64,000 nucleotides of DNA, from assembly GCF_020080835.1 (NCBI RefSeq), contig NW_025401443.1:248001-312000 (forward strand). The letters run 5' to 3'. The notes under the pieces were generated by a model. That model worked only from the letters and a program-made list of their open reading frames with translations, was not told the origin of the DNA and made no database searches. Shown here piece after piece: positions 16,809-28,322 of the stretch (positions within the stretch are counted from its first letter, which is position 1; each line of letters starts with the position of its first letter). This DNA comes from Cotesia glomerata (lineage: Eukaryota > Arthropoda > Insecta > Hymenoptera > Braconidae). A program made the translations under genes and the position numbers.

Positions 16809-17075
16809 ATGAAAAGACGTAATCTAACGAAAAACGACACCAGTGAGGATGTTGGAAGAGATAACCCATATTGTGAGGTGGAAGATGCTATCCCGGAATC
16901 CAGTCAACCGATGGAGGTCATCATGGAAATCAGCGACGAAACCTCCCGATCAGGAAACAGGATCAGCAACCCGGAGGTCATTGAGATGACCGATCGACCC
17001 AAGAGGATCAACTCGAGGAGTAAGCAGACAACAACGGTCATCGACAGCTGGGACGACAGGGCAATGCGCTTTTAA
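16809..17075 (+). CDS. Small accessory ORF before the LTR, unknown
   Basis: 88 residues starting MKRRNLTKND: acidic, Pro/Ser-containing, with a basic stretch (RPKRINSRSK) near the end. There is no recognisable domain. It is preceded by a TATA-like string (tatatatatg at about 16744) and a short inverted repeat (acagtac / gtactgt-like, about 16760-16790), which could be a promoter or RNA structure. Its position between the envelope block and the 3' LTR suggests a regulatory protein of the element, but this is speculation. Confidence 0.3.
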   Translation: MKRRNLTKNDTSEDVGRDNPYCEVEDAIPESSQPMEVIMEISDETSRSGNRISNPEVIEMTDRPKRINSRSKQTTTVIDSWDDRAMRF

Positions 17076-17509
17076 TTGAAGATCTGCAATCCTATTAATC
17101 CTTTCAACACACTCCCGAAATCCCACCTACCTTTTTTTTTGTTACAGGGACCATCTAGGATCACCCTAAGAGGATCATATTAACATTATCCAAGGACACA
17201 AGAACGAATCAGGAAGGAGACATTACCAGAGATCTTCGCAAAACCGTTATATTGTCGGGACAAGTATTGTAATCAACATGCATGTTAGCATATATTCATT
17301 ATTGCCTATATATTCACTATTATCTATATATTAATTATTATTCTAGAATGTAGAGAAGTCTCTTAGGGTTCCAATTATTTTGTCTGAGCAGAAGGTGGTA
17401 CAGCAATTCAGATAAGAAAAAAAAACGCGTTAAATAAATCGGGACTTTAAGGTTATAGATTCCTAATACCATTCAGGAGAATGGCTTTCTTTTTTTAGCC
17501 GGGGGAGCA

Positions 17510-18183
17510 TGTGACGGGTGGGCCTACCCTCCCGTCAATATTATGATATTCTATATATATTTTCTATAAATTGATGGGCTAACTTGCCGACCTGAATTGG
17601 ACACCGAATTTCCGTTGTATTTCTAGCCTGACTCTGGTTACCGAGAATCGCTACTTGCACGTGTTGCTGAGGAGACGCTTTCTCATGGGAACCGAGCGAA
17701 CAGGTACTCTAGCAAAAGGAACCGCTTTCGGCGCCTTGATACCATTTTCTGCTGACTAGGGAACTTGACGATAACCACCTAGTTCCTAAGGGCGGAATAA
17801 TCTGAGTTCAACTGCGGAATAATACAAGTTCCGCGCAGTGATACAGGTCTTTAGCGGCATCCGCGACCGAGGTTACATAAACCTGGGACCTCCAGGAGGA
17901 ACGGCCACTTGTAAACAGTCAGTTGTTTAGTCTGTCCGAATCTATGTCGAGTCCAAGCTGTCTTGCATCGTGATGAATCGTCTCCTAAGACTCTCATTCT
18001 CGTTGCTGTTCCATCTCTCTCTCTCTCAGTTATAGAATCAAAAGTATTGCATCAAATGGATTATTGTACTGGATTAGATTTGCTTTCATAAATAGAATTA
18101 GGTTGTAAAAGAGACTCTCAGGGCCATTTCGGGCAACTCCAATGCTTTGGGGACGCCCAATAAACAATTAGTACCGTAATTCA
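17510..18183 (+). mobile_element. 3' LTR of the envelope-bearing element
   Basis: Begins TGTGACGGGTGGGCC directly after a purine tract (GCCGGGGGAGCA), the layout of a polypurine tract plus LTR start. A probable end is ...CCGTAATTCA at 18183, soon after an AATAAA signal near 18159. A TCAGTTG initiator-like site follows a GC-rich stretch around 17935. The matching 5' LTR and gag-pol are absent from the window, so the element is 5'-truncated or rearranged. No target duplication could be checked. Confidence 0.6.
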
Positions 18184-18311
18184 CGAGTATTCTTCATTCA
18201 CTGAGCGATCTACCATCTTATCAACATCTAAATATTTTTCAGTGAGACGCTGAGCTAGTCCGGAGGTCTGTTTACGTGACAGGTAAATAACCAGGTGTAG
18301 GCTCACACGTA

Positions 18312-18416
<105 letters not shown>

Positions 18417-18652
18417 GGAGCGGTGGTAAGCACGTAGCGGTGCTTGCTACGTGGCCTCCAAGCGGCGCATCTTGGGAAACGCAGACCATAACACCAGGTC
18501 TGTAGGCGAACGACGTAGCCGATGCAGTGGGCCAACTACCCACTGCATTGAAATACTGAGTTACAACAAGACGTAATCTCAGAAGTGCTCTCCACAACCG
18601 GTCCTTTTCGGATGAGGACCATTCATCAGGTGGGAGGAGCACGCCGGACCCG

Positions 18653-19927
18653 ATGAACGATGACGACCCTGGCGCTTTAAGGACTTACTTTAAGTGGACG
18701 GAGGAACTACGAGTCGACCTCTTGGTGTGCTACCAACGTAGCGAGCCGGGGGTGAGCGGTTATATGGCCCGGATGCACACTCTTTGGAGTGATATGCATC
18801 CGGAGCTAGAGAATTTTACGCCTAAACACCTGCGTAATTATGCCGCTTATCTTCGGCGTAATAGAAGATCGCTTGTGCCGGATAGAAGGCAGTCTAATAG
18901 ACTTTCCTTTCCGGCGCAATTACACCAAGAGCGACGCCGTTCTTCCTTGGATGACAACAATCCCTTTATAGGACGGCAAGTAAGTATATCTAAAAAGATA
19001 ACTTACTCCCAACAACAGCTAGAAGCGGTAAATGAAGATCTCCGTGCAAACATCCTGGAGGATTCCACCCTGCTCACTGTGAGCCAGGTTGTGTATGGTG
19101 CAGCAGTTTCGGCTTTTCCGAGAGAGAGACATTGTCTCTCGATCGAGGCAAGGTTGAGACAGCGCATCTCACAACTTGGACTCAAAATTGACAGATCCCG
19201 GAAACAGGTCTCCCGCATTCAGTGTGTGATTGAGTTTGAAACAACTCAAAGAGCATACACGCCCCGAATTCGGCGCATTGCTGCTGAACTTCGGTGGCGT
19301 CATCACACACTGAATAAGAGTACTCTTCTTGTCATCAAGGAAGAGTCTCTCAATAAATTGCGGGCTTTAGTGACTGCCAAAGAGTCACTAGAGAAAAGGC
19401 TGAAGCGGTTGGTCGACAACTCGTTGTTTCGATCCAGCCCTTCACGGTTTCTGACACCAAAGACCGATGTTACCGGGAATTATCCAACACCTGAGCGGGT
19501 GGAAGCTTTTTGGACTGAGTTGTATGGAGATCAACCAAACGTGAACGCCAATACTCCAGCTCTGCACGACTTTAAAGCATTCTGTCGGGAACACCGTAGA
19601 CAGAATGCTGATGAAGAGAGCCCTGCAGTCAGTGTGAATGAAGTTCGTTCAGCTCTAAATGGCAGCAAAAATTGGGCTGCCCCGGGACCAGATGGCATAA
19701 ATGTCTTTTGGTGGAAGAAGTTTACTTCTACCCACCTCCATCTGGCCCGTATATTTACATCGTACATTAGAGCTGACGAACCGATTCCAGACTGGCTCGT
19801 GGAAGGGCGAACCGTACTGATACCAAAAGGTGACTTGTCTGACCCAAAGAATTACAGGCCTATCACCTGCTTGAATGCGGTTTATAAAATTTTTACAAAA
19901 ATTTTAAACAACCGTATTTTTGCATGA
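18653..19927 (+). pseudogene. Dong/R4-like ORF, N-terminal part
   Basis: The first 424 codons hold a conserved N-terminal domain with basic regions, then the start of the reverse transcriptase (WAAPGPDGINVFWWKKF, then VLIPKGDLSDPKNYRPITCL with the LNNRIF block). The frame ends at a stop at 19927, in the middle of RT block 2, and the other frame continues at once. One inserted or lost base is the simplest cause. The frame extends upstream of the ATG at 18653, so the start is not certain. Confidence 0.8.
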
Positions 19928-21980
19928 GATAGAACCTGTATGGCAACAGATATATGAACAGCGTGGCAGCAAAAGAGGCCTGTCAGGTTGCAAAGAGAAC
20001 TTGATAGTTGATCGATGTGTCACACAAGATGCGATCTACTATCAACGCAACCTGTCAATGGCCTGGATCGACTATCGCAAGGCATTTGACTCAACTTCTC
20101 ATGAGTTGATTTTATATCTCCTCAAATGCCTGGGGGTCAATCCTGAAATAGTGGAATGCATTCGGCGTACAATGCAGCTCTGGCGAACGCGTTTTCACAT
20201 TGGAAGTGGAAACGCATTGCACACAACCGGAGTTGTAGAGTACAAACGAGGGGTCTTCCAAGGTGATTCCTTGAGCCCTCTGCTGTTTTGCATCTCACTG
20301 CTGCCTATATCTGTTGCTCTCCGTAAAACTCGTGGGTACTCTGTGGGGCCTCCGGGTGATCGAAAATACTCGATTACCCATCTGCTTTATATGGATGACC
20401 TGAAGCTGTATAGTGCTGATGAAGATCATCTACAGGCGGCCCTTAACATCGTAGCAGAGTACACTCGGGATGCCGGAATGTCTTTTGGGTTGGACAAGTG
20501 TGCGGTCGTACATCTGGCGAGGGGTAAGTGCTCTGTTACGGGTGATGATGTCGAGTTGGTAGATGGGAGCGTTTTGAGACAATTAGACGCCGGAGAGTTG
20601 TATAGATATCTAGGAATGGAAGAGCACCGCATGCATGCGGTCTCCGAAGTCCAAGCAACTCTCCGTAGCGAGTATGTTAGGAGACTCCGGAAAATTTGGT
20701 CCTCCGAACTTTCCGGCAAAAATAAAGTCTCCGCTACTAACACGCTCGCTGTCCCAGTCTTACTATACTCTTTCGGTGTCTTAAAATGGGCCCGAAAGGA
20801 TCTGCGAGATCTCGACATCAGAACCCGTAAGACTATCAACATGAACCGGAGCATGCACCCCAATTCATCAGTCGCCAGATTATACCTCTCCCGGTCGATC
20901 GGAGGGAGAGGTTTGCAGAGCTTGGAGCGGCTTCACGATCGTTTAGTCCTGGGTTTAACACACGAAGTTGTCAATTTCACTGCAGATGAGGATGACTTTC
21001 TTATGCAAATTGTTCATAAACATGAGAATACGCATAAGGGGTCGTTCTTATATAAGGCAGCAATATATGCGGCAAGAACCCTTGGTCTTGGAGAAATAAA
21101 CGCTCTTATGGAACTCCGAAAGGAGGAATTCAAGAGCGCCATCAGGAACGCCGAGGAAAAACTACTCCTAGGCAAACTGATGGACAAGTCTATGCACAGC
21201 GTGTTCTTCAAACACGTGCGTGATCATGGCTTGTCCACTCAGCTGACGTTTTCCTTCTTAAAGTCAGCTGGCCTGATGTCCGAGACTGAAGGGTTCATAT
21301 TTGCTTGCCAAGATGGTGTCATTAACACTCTAGAGTACCGTAGCAAGGTGCTCCAGGTGCAGCTCCCGGACACGACCTGCAGGGCGTGTAAACAACATCC
21401 GGAGACGCTTATGCACATTTTGTCAGCATGTCCTGTGCTGGCGAGAGGTGCATACATCCAGCGTCACAATGCTGCCCTGAGAGTACTGTACTACTATCTT
21501 CGTCACCGCTACGGTATTGACGTGACACCGGTGCTGCCCTATCTGCCAGGAGATATTCCCCAGGTTGTTGAGAATGACAGTTGCAAAATTTATTGGAACA
21601 TGCCGTTTGCAACAACTCGGCGGATAGATCACAACAAACCTGATATTGTGCTCTTCGACAAGGCTACTCGTGACATTTATGTCATTGAGTTCTCGGCTCC
21701 AGCTGAATACAACATCTCAGCCAAAGAAGAGCACAAAAGACAGATATATCAGGATCTCCTGTTTGAAATTGGCAAACTTTACCCAGGTTACCGTGTCAAG
21801 CTCGTCGTCCTGATTGTTGGCGTCCTCGGAGGGATGAAACAGTCTTTTGTATCCTCACTTGCCAGAGTTCCAGCTTGCTCATCAAAAGCTGAATTCTTGG
21901 CGGTCAGGATGCAGAAGGCTGTCATACTAGGTTCCCTCCGTCTACTTAGGAAAATGACTTTGGCCTGCTGTGATCACTAA
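19920..21980 (+). pseudogene. Dong/R4-like ORF, RT core, zinc finger and endonuclease
   Basis: The remaining 686 codons are open. RT motif A is in SMAWIDYRKAFDSTSHELI, motif B is FQGDSLSPLLFCISLLP, and the catalytic YMDDLKLYS box is intact. The C-terminus has a CCHC-type finger (CRACKQHPETLMHILSAC) and a restriction-enzyme-like endonuclease core: Pro-Asp in KPDIVLFDKATRD, then the acidic YVIEFSAP strand. All enzymatic motifs are preserved apart from the frameshift at its start, so the copy is young. Confidence 0.85.
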
Positions 21981-22084
21981 CCGCCTTGTTGTGCGGAGTG
22001 GTCCAGCAGTAATGGATGGAGCTCAGGCTGGGCCCTCGGAGAATCGGACTCCGGGGACAACCCCCCTGAGCATTTAATAACATA

Positions 22085-22103
22085 TAATAATAATAATAAT
22101 AAC
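22085..22103. repeat. Downstream (TAA)n tract
   Basis: Short TAA run just after the LINE 3' end, the other half of the target microsatellite. Confidence 0.85.
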
Positions 22104-22257
22104 ATAAAACAATTTATTATCATACTTTTTTTATTATTATTATTAGTATTAGTATTATTTATAATTTTTGTTTTTATAACAAAGTCTATAAGTAACGAAA
22201 ATAAAATAATATTTTTATTTATCTACAGAAGTTAATAAGTTCTGAGAGTTTTTTTAG

Positions 22258-23340
22258 TAGATTTCATAGAAATCTAACTATTGCATTTGTCCTCATGACG
22301 CAACTTTTGAAAAATTTTGGTATTTTCTGACTTAGTTCGTCAAGCTGGTTCAGAAAATGCCATTAGTTCAAAAGTTTATATATGTATGTATTTATATATA
22401 TATATATATACGATATAACGCGGCTTATCCGGACGATAGCGTCTATAGTTGTTAATGGATCTTTTTCAAACTCAACATACTTCATTTTTAGACAAATACC
22501 AAGGCCAAGTTCAAAGATGAGCTTAATCGGTCAAGTAGTTCAGAAATTATATGGTTTCAAAATTTTCAAAATCCTAAAAATTTACTTTTTGGCTGATTCT
22601 TTCGCGCATAACTTTTGAATGAAATAACCTATCGAATTTTTGTAAATATCATTTTAAAGTCCATTAAACAAGCTTCAATTTTCATGTAATTTTATCTACC
22701 TAAACTGAAAATAACCTATTCGTCTGTAGGTTTTTAATGGAATTTTACTTTTGCAGTCGTTTTTCAGTAGATTTCATAGAAATCTAACTATTGCATTTGT
22801 CCTCATGACGCAACTTTTGAACAATTTTTTTTTTTACAATTTGTATTGTACTTATAAGTAACCTTTTATCATATTCGTGTGTCGGTCAATCTGTCTTGAC
22901 ACAGATTTCCGCATCACCCTTGAGGTACTGTGTAAATCGACGCGTTCCCTTTCTTTTACATGGCGGGTCCCCAGTAGGCCTATACCATGGCAAAATGATT
23001 AATACAATCCAAGAGTTTTTATTGTTGTGTTTATTAGTAATTTGGTTTATTATTAAATTTCATTTCATTAAGGTTAAATTTGATTTTTAGTAGATTTCAT
23101 AGAAATCTAACTATTGTTATAATATAAAATTAAAATTTTGTGTTAAAATATTGAAAATAAAAAATTCGTAAAAAGAAAATAAATGTAAAAAATTTTAAGT
23201 TATTATATAATAATTAATAAATAAATAAATTATGTTGTTATTATTATATATAATTAATAAATAAATAAATTATTATTAATATTTATAATGAAAATTTACT
23301 TTATGTGAAATCTACTTCCATTTCGGCTGCCGAATGGCCT
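22258..23340. repeat. Old repeat family with TAGATTTC palindrome
   Basis: The 19-bp palindromic string TAGATTTCATAGAAATCTA occurs at 22258, 22768 and 23091. The first two are followed by the same roughly 35-bp text ('aactattgcatttgtcc...'). A second module starting 'cgatataacgcg' at about 22410 matches 60595. The end near 23310 ('aaatctacttcc...gccgaatggcc') matches 61320-61360. No coding capacity; probably a decayed non-autonomous DNA element or Helitron-like family. The ORFs at 22382 and 22896 are not real genes. Confidence 0.5.
22870..22950 (+). repeat. Diverged relative of the Helitron internal block
   Basis: The string 'acagatttccgcatcaccc...gtactgtgtaa...gcgttccc' closely matches 800-850 in the Helitron, just upstream of its tRNA-like part. 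An older related element therefore contributed here. Confidence 0.5.
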
Positions 23341-24101
23341 TTTTTTTAATTACAATAAATTAATTTTTGATGTTATTAATTAATTAATTAATTATTCATT
23401 ACAGTAGTTATTATGTTATTATCTTAGAATTAAGAAGCTTTTGTAATAAATTGAGGATGGGTTTTTCAAAGTAAATATGGTAATTTCTTGTCCATGAAAA
23501 TTATTTATTAATTATGACATTAGGATATTCGAAATTGAAATAATAAAACTTTTTTCTTTATCTTAATAAAATAAATAATTTAATATAAAAATGTACTAAT
23601 TTTAATAACATGAGTTTTATTCATTAAGTAATCTTAAATATTATTCACTAAAATATATCTAATGTTTACTTTTTATTTTAAAATTTTTTTATTATTAGAA
23701 GTGTAAGTTTTATGGACAGTTCAAATGTCGATTATAAATTAGTGTAGGTAAACCCACAGTAATGAAACGTTTTTCATTCGTAAATGTCTATTACGATCTT
23801 TCTCCGGACAAAAAGTAAAATTGTAATGTTGACTGTCATACGACATTGTGCAACATTTATTTTGTCATCAGGCTAGCTGAATATATTAGCATTGGGAATC
23901 TTACTCCAGTAATTAAGTCATTGTTAATCCATGGATTTTCGATTCGTATGTAAAAACTTTGATAATAGTATTAAGCTTTTTTTAATACATAAAAAACACG
24001 TCTTCCTTTGGTAAGAATGTTTTTAATGTTAAGCTAAATATTTAAAATTTTTATTTTTAGTAATGTTAACATTAACTCAGTCACGTTTTATTCGATCAAA
24101 A
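23341..24101. other. AT-rich intergenic
   Basis: Nothing recognisable: AT-rich sequence with TTAA/ATTA runs and no significant frame. Confidence 0.4.
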
Positions 24102-24470
24102 TTAAGATTGTCTTTGTTGACAGTCAGGACAAAACCAATATTTTTTTCTTAGTTTTCTCGATATACCAACGCAATCAAAGTCGTACCAAATACAACAACA
24201 GTCACAAAAAACTGTCTTTTTCTTGCAAACTTCTTTACACACACCACAAAGGTATACATTTTTCATACGTTTTTCTTTTGCGCTATCGATAATTATTTTC
24301 TCAGCTTGCTCCATGCAATATGGTTGTAATAGATTTATGTCAACTTCATTTTCCATGAAGCTATCTTTCATAGACTCTACAGAAAGATGAAGATCGTTTA
24401 ATTGGATACGATATTCATTGCGTAACAAAACATCAATTATTTCATCAGTTATATTCAACCACCGCATCAT
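24102..24470 (-). CDS. PHD-finger-like protein fragment
   Basis: 122 residues. The C-terminal half has zinc-finger spacing of the PHD type: CGVCKEVC, then VFCDCCCIWYDFDC, then WFCPDC. In the middle knuckle the usual His before the last Cys pair is Asp (WYDFDC), so metal binding may be altered. The N-terminal half is a helical acidic stretch with no known family. PHD fingers of this kind accompany several insect TE proteins, so it is probably a TE scrap rather than a host gene. The frame is open from its ATG, but no upstream promoter or exon is evident. Confidence 0.45.
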   Translation of the reverse strand: MMRWLNITDEIIDVLLRNEYRIQLNDLHLSVESMKDSFMENEVDINLLQPYCMEQAEKIIIDSAKEKRMKNVYLCGVCKEVCKKKTVFCDCCCIWYDFDCVGISRKLRKKYWFCPDCQQRQS

Positions 24471-24475
24471 TGTTT

Positions 24476-24879
24476 TTATTTTGTTGATTTTCGATGAAAA
24501 TTAAATTTTGACTTCGAATAATTCGTGGAGGAATCAATATATGGAAAAATGATAAGAGACCTTTTTTGTAAAGCGTATAATTTTATATAAGAATCCGAGA
24601 TGATCATTGCTATAAATTGATTCAATCGGAAAATAAAAAATTCCAAAGTTAAAAACCTTTTTTTTCCTATGTTATTCAAATGGAAATAGAAAATTACGAT
24701 CGGCGACCTGTAAATCTTCAAATTAAGAACTTATACTTTGACGAGGTCCTTATTTTGGGATTCTCTGATAGAATTTGCTGACCATTTGAAGAAATATCAA
24801 CAGTTGATTTTCTTGAAACACCCTAATGCGTATATCGATTGTTAATTTAATATTTTAATCCTTGACGCAGGAAATTGTA
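24476..24879. other. No recognised gene
   Basis: The minus-strand frame 24476-24721 has biased, hydrophobic, AT-driven composition and no domain; I regard it as chance. Confidence 0.35.
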
Positions 24880-25811
24880 GTAAAGATAATTATATGATAT
24901 AATAAAATATTTGAAATTTCAATTATGGTTTGAAACAAAAATAACAAATTAATTATAAATTTACTTAATGGCTATTTATAAATTAATTATAAATATTACT
25001 TAATGACTTCGGCGTTCAATAAACAAAATAATTTGAAAAGTTATAAATAAAATAAAGATAATAATAATTAACAATGACGTAATATCTCAATTAAAAATTG
25101 CTGGCCATATCGAGGACCCAACACGCGGCTTTCGGGACAGGTACAAGTATTCCCTTAGGATATAGGAAACCAGAAAAAGGAAACTCAACCCAAGGCGTCA
25201 AATCCACACTCCTTATAATAGCAGGGCTCCCGCGTGTCTTCCTTATACCAAGCGGGCCACCGCGTGTCTACTTAATTTTGTCACCATAAACCGTCCGAGG
25301 CCTCGTGTTCGACAACGAGGGCCTCTCTAGCCATTTTCCCAAATTTAATAGTCCCTTTGCTCGCGACCGATATTATAGGGCTTCACCCGTGCGAGTAACG
25401 GCTATGATTCATTACAAGGGCTATCATTCAATAATCAATATTATAAAACTTGAACATTATCCTTGTTACCTGTCCCGATACCCATCGTTGGACTTTGGCT
25501 CGAAGTACTGAAACAAGCTCATAATAAAATTAGGTACTATATGACAATGATTTACGGCGATATATACAAACAATAATAATAAATTATAAATAATTTAATG
25601 TAAATATCTGAAATGAAAGTAAAATTAATGCTTGAACTAATGCAGTAATATCATAAATTTCAAATATAAATAATAATAATATAATTAAATTCAGTAAATA
25701 AATTAATAAATTAATACAAAATAATAAAATTGAGAGACACACCGAGTGTGGATCTGTTGCCAAATTTAGGCGCAGGGAGGGACGCACTCAGAGAATAAAA
25801 ACCCTGTGACA
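24880..25811 (-). mobile_element. LTR of a degraded minus-strand LTR element
   Basis: On the minus strand it begins TGTCACAGGGTTTTTATTC at 25811. It is homologous, with indels, to the solo LTR 35240-36710: both share the 'gaggacccaacacgcggctttcggg' block (here 25105-25135) and the 'cgagtgtggatctgttgcc' block (25743-25762). The far end is not defined; 24880 is an estimate. The small plus-strand frames at 25098 and 25305 lie within it and are not genes. Confidence 0.55.
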
Positions 25812-25822
25812 CCCCCCTGCCA
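25812..25822 (-). promoter_or_regulatory. Polypurine tract of the LTR element
   Basis: Minus-strand GGCAGGGGGG directly abuts the TGTCACAGGG start of the LTR. This supports the orientation and the LTR boundary. Confidence 0.6.
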
Positions 25823-26151
25823 GACAATGGTTAATTTTGTAAAATTTAACCATGGGCGAATACAAACGCGAACTCACAAGCCGCATGATCAATTACCACG
25901 CACACTCGTGTCTCCAACTAAAAAAAAAAATTTTTAACTGTAATGTAAACTATTGTTGTATCTACTTAAATTATAATTCAACCCTCCTCGCGACAAAGTA
26001 TAAGGATAATGATCTATTCTACAATCACGCGCAAACCCTCGCGGCACGTCGCTCTTACAACAACACGGAACTTCCCATCGCGAGCCTACGAAGTGATTTG
26101 CTAATTCATATTTAATGCCGAATCTATTTTCCCGCACATACCTTTGAGGAT

Positions 26152-27270
26152 CTACTTAATTTTGCACATAACGTTGTACACAGGGTTATATGCGTACGAA
26201 GATGGACGGCCATCTTTCTCTATCTGACTCACCTGGTCAGGATACTCGAGGCAAGTCCCATGTCTTCTAGTCAATCTAGTCTTTACCGCAGACTTTGACC
26301 ACGCAAACCCAAATGCTGATTCACCCACGTTATTAGCGCTTCTATTCGTATCACGTCGTGTGCTTGGAGAAAAATAAACGACGTTGCTTGCAACCAAAGA
26401 CGCTCCTGATGCCTTAGTCTTCTTGGAAGGTCGTCTTCTCCTACGACGTCTCCTCTTTTCAACGACTTCTGACTTGGCATCACTCGAACCGTGCTTTTGG
26501 TCACATGAATCTGAACTGACTGTCGATGTGCTCACTTCTTTCGACGCGTTTCCACCATTTGTGTGCTGCGTAGTTAAATTATGTACAGCCTCGTCACTGA
26601 TCATTGTACCGTCGCTGGGTTTCTTAAAATTATTACAACACCTGCGACGTCGCTTGAACACACGATTATTTAAGTCCTTGGGAGGCGCTGAATCTCTACT
26701 AGGAACCTTGGATTTATAATCAACCCCTGAATCACATTGACTTTTTGACTTCTAGTCATTTACCACTCGGCTTGTATTCTCTTGATTGGATACTCTCGTC
26801 GTCATCTTATCCTCTATTACTTGCTGAAGTTTGGTGAAGCATTCCTCTAGCTTCGACTCTTACTTTTGTACAGCAACATCCAAGTCTCGACGAGTCACGA
26901 ATTGTTCAATAGACGACTCAAAATTTCCCAGTTTGCCATCATTGTCCATCGGTGGACCTACAGTACTATTCGCATGATCCAGCAACACTCCATCCACTGT
27001 GGAACTCGAGTCATTCACAAGTTCATCTTGGTGCGCTGAATACGAGCCATCACTGTTCAGCACCTCCTCCTCTGAGATACTCGGGTTAGTCACGAGCTCT
27101 CGTTGAGGTGTTACATCCAGTGACTCAAAACTCTCATGCTTCGCAAAACCTCCACTGGAAACAAATTCCTGGACTAGGTGACTATTTGAAGTTAACATTT
27201 CGTCGACGAGTTTAATTAAATTCTGACAAGAATCTTGGATCGACGACTGACTTGTTTGATCAATATCGAC
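26152..27270 (-). pseudogene. Internal coding remnant of the degraded LTR element (gag-like?)
   Basis: Two minus-strand frames. 27198-26860, which also reads open upstream to about 27270, is acidic and Ser/Thr-rich; 26661-26152 has an arginine block (KRRRRRRRRPSKKTKASGA). Order and position downstream of the LTR-like piece at 27283 suggest a gag-like or leader-encoded product. I see no zinc knuckle, protease or RT motif, so the identity is a guess. Several stops between and within the frames show decay. No pol is present before the LTR at 25811. Confidence 0.35.
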
Positions 27271-27282
27271 GACGATTTCGAA

Positions 27283-27460
27283 AATTGCTGGCCATATCTA
27301 GGACCCAACACGCGGCTTTCGGGACTGGTACAAGTATTCCCTTAGGATATCCCTTACTCGCTACGAGATTGACCCGATAAATCGATAGGGTTTGTTGTTT
27401 CCTTCGTGAAAAGAACAACTGGCGTCCAAAATCGTGCACTAACCCAACCTGAGGAAAAGC
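27283..27460 (-). mobile_element. LTR fragment plus primer-site-like sequence
   Basis: 27283-27400 repeats the block found in the LTRs at 25094 and 35972 (gaggacccaacacgc, then tacgagattgacccg). It is followed by 'tggcgtccaaa...gcactaaccca', which recurs inverted at 35358-35394 and resembles a retroelement leader. This is probably the remains of the other LTR of the element at 24880-27270, internally deleted. Confidence 0.4.
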
Positions 27461-27718
27461 TGCGGGTTGCTTGGGAGGCTAAGAGTTTTTTTGTCAATTA
27501 TAGGGCGACCTGAACAAGGATAAGTAACAACCGGCCTCTCCACCGTCGGTTGAAACTTTTTTTTTTTTGTTACAAAATTCGTTTTACAAAATTATATATT
27601 TATCCACTCCTTTTTACAATTGAAATAAGGTTCCGAAATAGAAATAAGGTCTTACAACAATTAATAGAAATTCATAGGATAATCTCACTCACACACAACT
27701 CTCATACGGTTATATTTC

Positions 27719-27935
27719 ATGCTGTCCAGCTGGACCCTCACTTAGCTGCAATGCTCGCTGTCCACTGGACCCTCACGCTACTCTATCGACTTCGCGCTGT
27801 TCACCGGACCCTCACGGTACTCTTACTTAGTTCACGCTGTCCCCCGGACACTCACGTTACTGTGCTGGACTCTCACGTTACTGCACACGCTGTCCACACA
27901 TCGCACGCTGTCCCCCGGACTCTCACGTTACTCTA
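27719..27935. repeat. Short GTCC/GGAC repeats
   Basis: Irregular tandem copies of a roughly 30-40 bp unit of the type 'cgctgtcccccggac.ctcacgttactc'. Each contains GTCC and GGAC separated by 2-4 bases, so each can form a small hairpin. The frame 27550-27936 is a by-product. Confidence 0.6.
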
Positions 27936-28322
27936 AGAAATCTACCCCAAAGCCAGAGGAGTATACCATGAAACCGAGGTAGCCCCCTATACGCACACGC
28001 ACCCACACTATTTTCCAATTCCAATTTTTACAATAAATTACACCGGTCAACACGATTTTCGGGTCTAACTTCTACATGTTAAATTTTGGTTTCTCCTACC
28101 ACAAAAATAAGGAAAAAAATTTTTTTTCCTATTAAAGTTTGCTTTTGTAGAAACTAGGACAATTTTTCAATTTTTCGGCGAAAATGATTGATTTTTATGT
28201 TTTTTCTACACTTCCACTATAAATTATAATTAGAAAACATTTTTTTAGATAGAAGAGTCTTTTTTATTCAAGATTTGTGATAAACAATGATATATAGATG
28301 TAAAATAACAAGAAATTAATGT

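Noticed and set aside
26384..26719. Plus-strand ORF opposite the arginine-rich frame
   Set aside because: Antisense of a low-complexity region; no domain and no fitting position in the LTR element.
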